From assembly GCF_963678245.1 (NCBI RefSeq), contig NZ_OY782774.1, positions 235,900 through 299,899 of the forward strand: DNA of 64,000 bases. Reading direction: 5' to 3'. Positions within the stretch are counted from its first letter, which is position 1; each line of letters opens with the position of its first letter. The notes under the pieces were generated by a model. The model was not told the DNA's origin. It saw only the letters and a program-made list of their open reading frames with translations, and ran no database searches. Below, one piece after another: positions 18,801 through 25,452 of this stretch. A program made the position numbers and the translations under genes. The stretch is from an uncultured Sunxiuqinia sp. GTDB taxonomy: Bacteria > Bacteroidota > Bacteroidia > Bacteroidales > Prolixibacteraceae.

Positions 18801-19744
18801 AGTAATTTTAGGGTGGTTTCTTGCAATCCTTCAGCTGTAATTCCATAGTGCTTAAAAATATCTCCTTGCGAACCAGTTACGGTATCTTCATCCGGAATTC
18901 CAACTATTTTAAAAGGCTTAACTATTTGTTCCTGCATTAAGACCGAGGCACACGCTTCGCCCAAGCCTCCATGGATACTATGCTCTTCTATCGTAATAAC
19001 CGCTTTAGATTTTTTAGCCGTATCAATTATAGCCTGTTTGTCCAACGGATTAATGGTATGCATGCTGATGACTTCGGCGCTAATGCCTTCCTTCTCTAAT
19101 AGTTGTGCTGCTTCGTAGGATGGGGCAACGGTTTCGCCGCAAGCAATGAAAGCTACATCGCTTCCCTCGCAAATGGTTGATGCTTTACCAATTTCAAATT
19201 CATGTTTAACACGAGGAAGCGTTGGCATTGCTTTCTTACCAAATTTCAGAAAAATTGGTTTTTCAGATTTGGCTGCTGCAATAATGACCTCCCGAGTTTC
19301 AAAATTATCGGCAGGTACCACAATTTGTATGTTATTAATAGCCCTTAGTGCGGCAACATCGTGTAATGAATGATGGGTTGTTCCCAGAGCACCGTAGCTT
19401 ACTCCGGCACTAATTCCAACCAATGTAACCGGCTGATTGGAGTATGCGACATCATTTTTTATTTGTTCCAGTGATCGGGTTGCCAGGAAGCAAGCCGGAG
19501 AAACTGCAAATACGCTTTTATCGGCGGAAGCCAATCCTGCGGATACTCCAACCAGGTTTTGCTCGGCAATACCTACTTCAACAATTTGGTCGGGTAGTTT
19601 TTCAGCAAAAGGGCCCAATTTGCCGGAACCTCTTGAGTCGCTGGTGACAGCCAAAATGTTTTTGCTTTTCTGTCCCAGTTCAATTAGCGTTGCCGAAAAC
19701 TCTTCTAAATTGGCACGCCCCATATTTAATGCTTTTAAAGTCAT
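18749..19744 (-). CDS. Transketolase, C-terminal subunit (split type)
   Basis: Carries the pyrimidine-binding (Pyr) and C-terminal domains of a two-subunit transketolase; the PP subunit is the next gene upstream. The ATG at 19744 gives MTLKALNMGRANLEEFSATL. A frame extending to 19783 would almost touch the upstream stop. Features: VTSDSRGSG, VEVGIAEQNLVGVSAGLA (the catalytic Glu that activates ThDP), FLATRSLEQIKNDVAY, GISAGVSYGALGTTHHSLHDVAALRAI and ITIEEHSIHGGLGEA. The natural end (LKETTLKLLE) has been replaced by a 15-residue frame-shifted tail, SIVSMEAWAKRVPRF, through the 188-bp tandem duplication. The catalytic core is complete, so activity may survive. In this island it may act on a ketose phosphate other than xylulose 5-phosphate. 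Confidence 0.9.
   Translation of the reverse strand: MTLKALNMGRANLEEFSATLIELGQKSKNILAVTSDSRGSGKLGPFAEKLPDQIVEVGIAEQNLVGVSAGLASADKSVFAVSPACFLATRSLEQIKNDVAYSNQPVTLVGISAGVSYGALGTTHHSLHDVAALRAINNIQIVVPADNFETREVIIAAAKSEKPIFLKFGKKAMPTLPRVKHEFEIGKASTICEGSDVAFIACGETVAPSYEAAQLLEKEGISAEVISMHTINPLDKQAIIDTAKKSKAVITIEEHSIHGGLGEACASVLMQEQIVKPFKIVGIPDEDTVTGSQGDIFKHYGITAEGLQETTLKLLKSIVSMEAWAKRVPRF
18801..18988. repeat. Tandem duplication, unit 2 (188 bp)
   Basis: Second copy, abutting unit 1 with no spacer. It is the copy read in frame by the transketolase C-terminal subunit. Differences from unit 1 include T/G in CTTTCAAT/CTTGCAAT and G/C in TTGTTGCTGC/TTGTTCCTGC, so the copies have begun to diverge. Confidence 0.95.
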
Positions 19745-19784
19745 TTTTTTTGTTCTAAATTTTGTATAAAAAGAGTTGTTCAAA

Positions 19785-20639
19785 TTAGTCTGTGACGAGC
19801 TGTTTTGTTAACTCTTCTTCTTCTTTGCTCAACTCTTGTATAGCTCGTTCGTATTCGTCATCTGACGGAACACCGTGGTGCCATTTCTTTTCATTTTCCA
19901 TATAGCTTACGCCTTTTCCTTTAACGGTATTGGCAATAATAAAAGTTGGCTTTCCTTCTTCAGCCGGAATGTTATTCAGCGTTTCACGAAGTTCTGAAAT
20001 ATTGTTTCCGTCAATTGAAATAACATGCCATCCAAAGGCTTTCCACTTTTCATCAATGGGGTAAGGGCTACAGACTTCCCGGTTTGGACCTGTAATTTGC
20101 AAGGCATTGTGATCCAGTATAGCCACCAGGTTATCCAATTTATAATGAGCTGCCATCATCGCAGCTTCATAGTTTGATCCTTCCGCTAATTCTCCGTCGC
20201 CAACTAAGGTGAAAACTTTGTAGGGAGCTTTATCTTTTTTTCCTGCCAATGCAATTCCTGCACTGATCGGCAAGCCATGTCCAAGAGCTCCTGTGTTAAA
20301 CTCAATGCCATTTACTTTTCGTGTTGGATGTCCCACGTATTTAGATTGATACTGACACATGGTTTCCAGATCACTTTCAGGATAAAATCCCCGATCAGCA
20401 AGCACGGCATAAAGCGCTTCAACTGAATGTCCTTTACTCTGAATGTAACGATCTCTGTTTTTGTCAGAGAAATTCTCAGGAGAAACATTCAGCACATCAT
20501 TGTACAGCACATTTAGAATGTCGGTACATGATAAACTTCCGCCGGTATGACCGGCTTTAGCTAGTTTTATATATTTAAGGAGCATTCTTCTGTACTTAAC
20601 AGATTTTAATTTTAGCTCCAGATTTGTGAATTTTTGCAT
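19785..20639 (-). CDS. Transketolase, N-terminal (ThDP pyrophosphate-binding) subunit
   Basis: The PP domain of a split transketolase. The ATG at 20639 gives MQKFTNLELKLKSVKYRR; a TTG 21 bp upstream is less likely. Features: AGHTGGSLSCTDILNVLY, SKGHSVEALYAVL, GALGHGLPISAGIALA and the ThDP/Mg motif GDGELAEGSNYEAAMMAAHYKLDNLVAILDHN. The 284-aa length matches N-terminal halves. It is separated by 40 bp from the C-terminal subunit and 32 bp from the FucI-like gene, so all three are likely co-transcribed. Split transketolases of this kind occur in general pentose metabolism and also in D-apulose 4-phosphate cleavage (AptA/AptB, from memory). Confidence 0.92.
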   Translation of the reverse strand: MQKFTNLELKLKSVKYRRMLLKYIKLAKAGHTGGSLSCTDILNVLYNDVLNVSPENFSDKNRDRYIQSKGHSVEALYAVLADRGFYPESDLETMCQYQSKYVGHPTRKVNGIEFNTGALGHGLPISAGIALAGKKDKAPYKVFTLVGDGELAEGSNYEAAMMAAHYKLDNLVAILDHNALQITGPNREVCSPYPIDEKWKAFGWHVISIDGNNISELRETLNNIPAEEGKPTFIIANTVKGKGVSYMENEKKWHHGVPSDDEYERAIQELSKEEEELTKQLVTD

Positions 20640-20671
20640 CTTATTTTCTTTTCTAATCAATTAAAACGCTC

Positions 20672-22087
20672 TTATTCGTGTTTGTATATATCCCATCCCA
20701 GATAGTTGCCAATTGCTTCTTCCAAAATTTCAGAAACATGTCCGCGGACCATCGCTACGTGGTGTTCAAACCCATTCTTACACATATATTTCATCAGGTT
20801 TTGCAGGTTTGGAATATCACAAACTGCAATTCCACCATCCATTCCGTAAGGATCGTCGGTCATTGTACCTTCACCTAAGTAGGTTTTAATTAATCCCTTA
20901 TTGTCATCGGTTGAAATACGGAAATAAGTCATGTCTCCGGCTGCTACTTTTCCTTTTACAGCGCCAAAAGTATCTTCGCTGCCAAGCACAGTGCCGAGTA
21001 CGTCAAGGCTGCCAATTTCAATGTCGTTTTGGAAGAATGATTTCGGATAGTTGCTACAGTGCGTGCAAACAACCTTGTTGCGGTCTTCGGCAAAATTGTT
21101 GTTCCAGTCGAGGATGGCTGAAGGTGTCTGAGCCGCCAAAGCCAGCGCATACATAGAGATGGTTCCTGCAACATCCACTTCACAAGCCGATGGCATCAGT
21201 TTTTCACCCATCATGCTCATGGTGACGCAGGCAGCACAGCCGTAATTTTTTTCGATTGACTCCCAGCATTGAAGAGCCGAAATGTCAATATCGTTTTCGT
21301 TGATCCAGTTTTCAACAGCCAAACCAAAACGAGCTTGTTTTGCAATCTTCTTTTGTGCCGTGATCGCACAGCTTCCGTAAGCTTGAATTGCTTTCACTTT
21401 TTCCACGACTGCCGGATCATTTTCATCAATCTTGTTGGCTGCGGCAATAATTTCAGACATATCAACAGGAACAACCGTAATGCCAAATTTCTGCAACAGC
21501 TTTTCGCTGAAACGCATGGTTTGGAAACCAATAGGGCGGGTGCCAATTGCTCCGACACGTAAATTACTCAGTCCTTTTACCACGCGGCAAATACCAGCAA
21601 ACTTAACCAGATCTTTGGTGAACTCTGCGCTATCGATACTATAAGTATGGTAAATGGTATCTGTAAATTTTACATCGTATTGGTAGAAGTTGTTGCAAAC
21701 TGACAATTTTCCACAAAATGCATCACGGCGGCTTTTTACGTCAACTTTGTCGTTTTCGTCGTCGCAAGCTTGCACCAAAACAGGAACCTTTAATCCTGAT
21801 AGTTTTATGGAATTTACAACTCCCAATTCATCACCGAAGTTTGGCAGAACAACAACAATACCTTCGATAATGTCGCTGTTCTTTTTGAATAGGTCAGCGC
21901 ATTTTACAGCGTCTGCATATCCTTCAATATTTCCGGTAGGGGTTTCTGACTCGGGAAGGATTACTGTTCCAAAGCCCATCTTGTCCAATTTCTCCAATAC
22001 TTTTTTGCGAGCATCAACAGCCAACTGAGCATTGAAAATGTTGCGTGTGGCGATGATTACGCCAAATGTTTGTTTCTTTTGATTCAT
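20672..22087 (-). CDS. L-fucose/L-arabinose isomerase-family protein
   Basis: A 471-aa protein of the FucI/AraA fold, which interconverts aldoses and ketoses using a divalent metal. Supporting pattern: the N-terminal Rossmann-like part (GVIIATRNIFNAQLAVDARKK, VVVLPNFGDELGV), a middle domain (VGAIGTRPIGFQTMRFSE, GITVVPVDMSEIIAAA), and the C-terminal barrel (CWESIEKNYGCAACVTMSMMGEKLMPSACEVDVAGT, then VVCTHCSNYP and GFEHHVAMVRGH). Acidic and His residues in CEVD and HH are likely metal ligands. True FucI is about 590 aa, so this is a shorter relative. It lies between kinase and transketolase genes, so its product is probably the ketose that the kinase phosphorylates. Confidence 0.8.
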   Translation of the reverse strand: MNQKKQTFGVIIATRNIFNAQLAVDARKKVLEKLDKMGFGTVILPESETPTGNIEGYADAVKCADLFKKNSDIIEGIVVVLPNFGDELGVVNSIKLSGLKVPVLVQACDDENDKVDVKSRRDAFCGKLSVCNNFYQYDVKFTDTIYHTYSIDSAEFTKDLVKFAGICRVVKGLSNLRVGAIGTRPIGFQTMRFSEKLLQKFGITVVPVDMSEIIAAANKIDENDPAVVEKVKAIQAYGSCAITAQKKIAKQARFGLAVENWINENDIDISALQCWESIEKNYGCAACVTMSMMGEKLMPSACEVDVAGTISMYALALAAQTPSAILDWNNNFAEDRNKVVCTHCSNYPKSFFQNDIEIGSLDVLGTVLGSEDTFGAVKGKVAAGDMTYFRISTDDNKGLIKTYLGEGTMTDDPYGMDGGIAVCDIPNLQNLMKYMCKNGFEHHVAMVRGHVSEILEEAIGNYLGWDIYKHE

Positions 22088-22116
22088 TGTATAACGTTTT
22101 TAATTTTTTCTGATTG

Positions 22117-23613
22117 TTAATTTAATCGGGCTCTTTCAACTGCTTTTTTCCACCCGGCATAATTGGTTGTTATTTTATCTTGATCCATTGCTGGCTCAAA
22201 AAGCTTTCCAGCCTCACGAAGCGATTGGATCTCCTCCAGGTCCTTCCAGAATCCGACCGCTAGTCCCGCCATAAATGTGGCTCCGAGTGCCGAAACTTCT
22301 TCAATTTCGGAGCGGGCAACATATCGGTTCAAAATGCCGGACTGAAATTCCATTAAGAAATCATTTCGGGTTGGTCCGCCATCGGCTCGTAATTCCTTTA
22401 ATTGAATACCACCTTTTTCTTCCATTAAGCTGATGAGGTCTTTTACTTGATATCCGATGCTTTCTAAGGCTGCCCGAACAATGTGAGCTTTGGTTGTATT
22501 TCGTGGCATCCCTGATAGACAGGCTCGAGCTTGATTATCCCAGTACGGAGCGCCCAGCCCAACAAAGGCAGGAACCAGGTAAACTCCATTGTTATTTTCT
22601 ACTGACGTTGCCAGAGCTTCTGTTTCTGACGCATCGCTGATCAGTTGAATCTCGTTCTTCAGCCAGTTGAGTGTATCTCCGGTGCAGTGAATATTTCCCT
22701 CGAAAACATAGTAAATAGATTGGTCGATTCCATAACCAATGGAGGTGACCAGTCCTTCAGGAGATTCCAATGGCTCCAGTCCAATGTTCATCATGATTGA
22801 AGATCCTGTTCCGTAAGTTGCTTTTGCCATTCCCTGACTAAAACAATTTTGTCCAAATAGGGCAGCGTGCGAATCGCCCAATAATCCGGCAATTGGAATC
22901 GGATTCTCAAAAATGACAGAGGAGTCAGTTTCACCAAAAATCTCATTGCTGAACCGAACCTTCGGAAACATATTTTTATGGAGATCAAATAGTTCAATCA
23001 GTTCTTCATCCCATTCGAGGGTGTGAATATTGAAAAGCATCGTTCGGCAGGCGTTCGAATAGTCTGTTGCATGGACTTTGCCATTGGTTAGTTTCCACAA
23101 AAGCCAGGTGTCCATGGTTCCCATCAAGAGCTCACCTTTTTGAGCTTTTTCCTGCAAGCCTTCTACATTATTCATGATCCAGTGCAGGCGGCTGGCCGAA
23201 AAATACGGATCAATAATTAATCCGGTTTTTTGCTGAATGAGCTTGCTGTATCCTTTTGCTTTTAGTTCATCACAATAAGGTGTGCCGCGTTGGCATTGCC
23301 ACACCGTAGCGTTATAAACCGGTTTTCCGGTGGTTTTGTCCCAAATCATCACCGTCTCCCGTTGATTTGTAACTGCTAAACAAGCAATTTCATCTTCGGT
23401 AGAATTAGCTGCCGCAAGAGTTTCTTTGATTGCATTTATTGTGTTGTTGAAAATCTCAATGGGATCGTGTTCTACAAATCCGGGCTGAGGGTAATATTGT
23501 TGGTGTGGTATGGTACTTCGGAATTCAAGTTTTCCTTTTTTGTTGAAAAGGATTGTTTTTGTAGCTGAAGTACTTTGGTCAATGGCTAAAATGTACTTTT
23601 TCGACTTATCCAT
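22117..23613 (-). CDS. FGGY-family carbohydrate kinase, glycerol-kinase-like
   Basis: A 498-aa kinase close to GlpK throughout: AIDQSTSATKT, VTNQRETVMIW, WQCQRGTPYC, GLIIDPYFSASRL, GDSHAALFGQ, ATYGTGSS, PAFVGLGAPYWD. By alignment from memory with E. coli GlpK (offset +2), the catalytic D247 and R85, E86, W105 and Y137 are kept. Two glycerol contacts differ: Gln246 becomes S248 and the hydrophobic lid Phe270 becomes S272. This opens the pocket, so a larger polyol or ketose is likely and automatic glpK naming would mislead. Neither a glycerol facilitator nor a G3P dehydrogenase is nearby. It is the first gene of the kinase-isomerase-transketolase run, 29 bp before the isomerase. Confidence 0.85.
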   Translation of the reverse strand: MDKSKKYILAIDQSTSATKTILFNKKGKLEFRSTIPHQQYYPQPGFVEHDPIEIFNNTINAIKETLAAANSTEDEIACLAVTNQRETVMIWDKTTGKPVYNATVWQCQRGTPYCDELKAKGYSKLIQQKTGLIIDPYFSASRLHWIMNNVEGLQEKAQKGELLMGTMDTWLLWKLTNGKVHATDYSNACRTMLFNIHTLEWDEELIELFDLHKNMFPKVRFSNEIFGETDSSVIFENPIPIAGLLGDSHAALFGQNCFSQGMAKATYGTGSSIMMNIGLEPLESPEGLVTSIGYGIDQSIYYVFEGNIHCTGDTLNWLKNEIQLISDASETEALATSVENNNGVYLVPAFVGLGAPYWDNQARACLSGMPRNTTKAHIVRAALESIGYQVKDLISLMEEKGGIQLKELRADGGPTRNDFLMEFQSGILNRYVARSEIEEVSALGATFMAGLAVGFWKDLEEIQSLREAGKLFEPAMDQDKITTNYAGWKKAVERARLN

Positions 23614-23662
23614 TTAAGTTTAAGAATTTAGAGCCTCCGCGAGTCAAACACGAACAGGAGGA

Positions 23663-23677
23663 TTTTCATTAATTTTC
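23663..23677. promoter_or_regulatory. Candidate DeoR operator upstream of the kinase operon
   Basis: The 15-nt sequence TTTTCATTAATTTTC occurs here, 50 bp before the kinase start, and again exactly at 25354-25368 before the divergent glycoside hydrolase gene. On the - strand, adjacent TTTTC tracts repeat at about 10-bp spacing (23680-23720). It is a likely binding region for the DeoR-type regulator encoded next door. Confidence 0.5.
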
Positions 23678-23813
23678 AAAAACAAAAATAAAAGAAAATA
23701 ATCGAAAATAAAAGAAAGAACGAGGAAATGTCTTGAAATCGAAAAATCTTCTTGTTTAGTTTAAGTTACTTAAATATAATTCGTTAGTAATCTTGCCGAT
23801 TAAAGGCAATTTT

Positions 23814-24575
23814 CTAAGCCATGATCATTTTAATATCGTTTCGTTGGAGCATTTCTATTTCATCCTGGCTAATTTTTGAATCTGTAATCAAATAGTCAAT
23901 TAGCGAAAGTGCTCCAAGGCTGGCAAAGGAACTTTTCCCAATCTTGCTGGAGTCGGCAACGAGGTATACTGCGTTGGCTGATTCAATCATGGATCGTTTT
24001 ACGCAGATGTCGCTAATGCTGGGATAGGTGAGTCCTGACTTTAAGGTTATTCCGGCAGTAGCCAGGAATAACTTGTCAACATGAAGGTCGTTGAAGAAAT
24101 CGGCCGCTTTCTGTCCTGTTAATGAAAGTGTTGGTGCTTTAAATTCACCGCCGGTAAGTACCAGATTAACTTCGGGGTCGGCACCAAGGATTAGTGCAAT
24201 GTTGAGTGAATTTGTAATTACGGTTAGGTTTTTAAACCCACTGATGAGTTTTGCGATCTCCGTTGTTGTGGAGCCGGAATCCAGAATAATGGTGTCTCCG
24301 TCATTAATATGCGCCAAAGCTTTTTTTGCAATGGCAGCTTTCTCTGTCAGAAATTCCTGGTTTTGAAGGGCGATGTTTTTTACATTTAATCCAATGTCTT
24401 TCAAATATGCACCTCCATGCTCCCGTTCAATGTACCCGTCCTTTTCAAGTTTTTCCAGATCCTGACGAATCGTTACTTCGGTTACTTTAAAGATTTTGCT
24501 AAGTTGAAGAACCTTGGCGTGTCCGTCTTCTCGGATCATTTCCAGTATTTTCTCGCGACGTTGATTTGGTAGCAT
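23814..24575 (-). CDS. DeoR-family transcriptional regulator
   Basis: A 253-aa sugar-responsive regulator. The N-terminal helix-turn-helix (about 1-57) begins MLPNQRREKILEMIREDGHAKVLQLSKIF and has TIRQDLEKLEKDGYIEREHGGAYL, the classical DeoR signature. The effector domain shows ILDSGSTTTEIAKLI, TNSLNIALIL, LTGGEFKAPTLSLTG and LFLATAGITLKSGLTYP, a phosphosugar-isomerase-like fold that binds phosphorylated sugars. The gene follows ribB by 26 bp and lies 200 bp upstream of the kinase start. It probably controls the kinase-isomerase-transketolase operon and the divergent glycoside hydrolase. Confidence 0.93.
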   Translation of the reverse strand: MLPNQRREKILEMIREDGHAKVLQLSKIFKVTEVTIRQDLEKLEKDGYIEREHGGAYLKDIGLNVKNIALQNQEFLTEKAAIAKKALAHINDGDTIILDSGSTTTEIAKLISGFKNLTVITNSLNIALILGADPEVNLVLTGGEFKAPTLSLTGQKAADFFNDLHVDKLFLATAGITLKSGLTYPSISDICVKRSMIESANAVYLVADSSKIGKSSFASLGALSLIDYLITDSKISQDEIEMLQRNDIKMIMA

Positions 24576-24601
24576 GATATTTAGGGGATTTTAAATTCGT
24601 A

Positions 24602-25228
24602 TTATTCGCTAATTAATTTCAAGTATTTAATCAGGTTTTTAATCGTAATTAATTTGAGGCCTAGCTTTTCTGAAAGCTTCAGCAAGTCTGGGTAACGTGC
24701 CATTGTTCCATCCGGATTCATAATCTCAACCAATGCCCCGACCGGTTTTAATCCGGCAAGTTTGGGGAGCTCTACCGATGCTTCGGTGTGCCCTGGCCTT
24801 GCAAGAAGTCCATTTGGGTGTGCTTTAATTGGAAAAATGTGTCCGGGACGTCCGAGTTCTTCCGGCTGAGTTGATTCATTGGCCAGCACATTGAGAGTTT
24901 TAGCACGATCGTGTGCCGAAATGCCGGTCGTACATCCCTGTCCGAGTAAGTCAACTGAAACCGTGAAATTGGTATTATGCGACGCCGTGTTTTTAGTTAC
25001 CATCATATCAAGTTCCAGTTCGTTGCATCGTTTTTCAGTTACCGCAGCACAAATAAGTCCTCTGCCGTTTTTAGCCATGAAATTGACAATCTCGGGTGTT
25101 ACTAATTCTGCAGCTGCAATAAAATCACCTTCGTTTTCGCGATGTTCGTCATCAGTAACAATAATTACTTTCCCTTGACGAATATCTTCAATTGCTTCCT
25201 CTATCTCGTGACGTTGAAACTTACTCAT
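24602..25228 (-). CDS. ribB: 3,4-Dihydroxy-2-butanone 4-phosphate synthase
   Basis: Converts ribulose 5-phosphate to dihydroxybutanone phosphate and formate in riboflavin synthesis. At 208 aa this is the stand-alone form without a fused GTP cyclohydrolase II. Motifs: VTDDEHRENEGDFIAAAELVTPE (the acidic Mg/substrate loop), TGISAHDRA, GHIFPIKAHPNGLLARPGHTEASVELPKLAG and EIMNPDGTMAR. No FMN riboswitch is seen upstream; the leader is only about 20 nt. A standalone ribB at the head of a sugar-island regulator is unusual. It may be a paralogue drawing on pentose phosphate from this route, or simply a shared promoter. Confidence 0.95.
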   Translation of the reverse strand: MSKFQRHEIEEAIEDIRQGKVIIVTDDEHRENEGDFIAAAELVTPEIVNFMAKNGRGLICAAVTEKRCNELELDMMVTKNTASHNTNFTVSVDLLGQGCTTGISAHDRAKTLNVLANESTQPEELGRPGHIFPIKAHPNGLLARPGHTEASVELPKLAGLKPVGALVEIMNPDGTMARYPDLLKLSEKLGLKLITIKNLIKYLKLISE

Positions 25229-25251
25229 TTAAATAATATAGGTTGGAAACG

Positions 25252-25280
25252 CAAATATAGATAAATAAAAAGGAAGCAAA
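25252..25280 (-). promoter_or_regulatory. Promoter for ribB-deoR
   Basis: The -7 box is TATATTTG (25259-25252) and the -33 TTTG is at 25280-25277, with 17 bp between them. This matches the Bacteroidota sigma-ABfr consensus. The predicted start falls about 15-20 bp before the ribB ATG at 25228. Confidence 0.65.
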
Positions 25281-25353
25281 AAGAAAGAAGACGTAAATAG
25301 TGTCTACTCGCAGGATAATGAGAGAATTGTATGCTTTGTAGTTCAGGTGGGGC

Positions 25354-25368
25354 TTTTCATTAATTTTC
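25354..25368. promoter_or_regulatory. Candidate DeoR operator upstream of the glycoside hydrolase
   Basis: Exact second copy of TTTTCATTAATTTTC. It is followed by further TTTTC-like tracts whose C residues fall at 25358, 25368, 25385 and 25395, close to one per helical turn. It overlaps the likely promoter at 25376-25404. Confidence 0.5.
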
Positions 25369-25375
25369 GTTTCTA

Positions 25376-25404
25376 TTTGTTTTTCTGTTTTTTTCTATAT
25401 CTTG
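25376..25404 (+). promoter_or_regulatory. Candidate promoter for the glycoside hydrolase gene
   Basis: TTTG at 25376-25379 and an imperfect -7 element TATCTTG at 25398-25404 are separated by 18 bp, 48 bp before the ATG. One base of the consensus -7 box is missing, which fits a regulated promoter. Confidence 0.4.
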
Positions 25405-25452
25405 ATCCATTATTTACAACTTCATATTTAACACATCGTAACGAGCCTTTTT

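Noticed and set aside
22117..23613. Naming the kinase glpK
   Set aside because: Overall similarity is high, but two glycerol-pocket residues differ and the context is a sugar operon.
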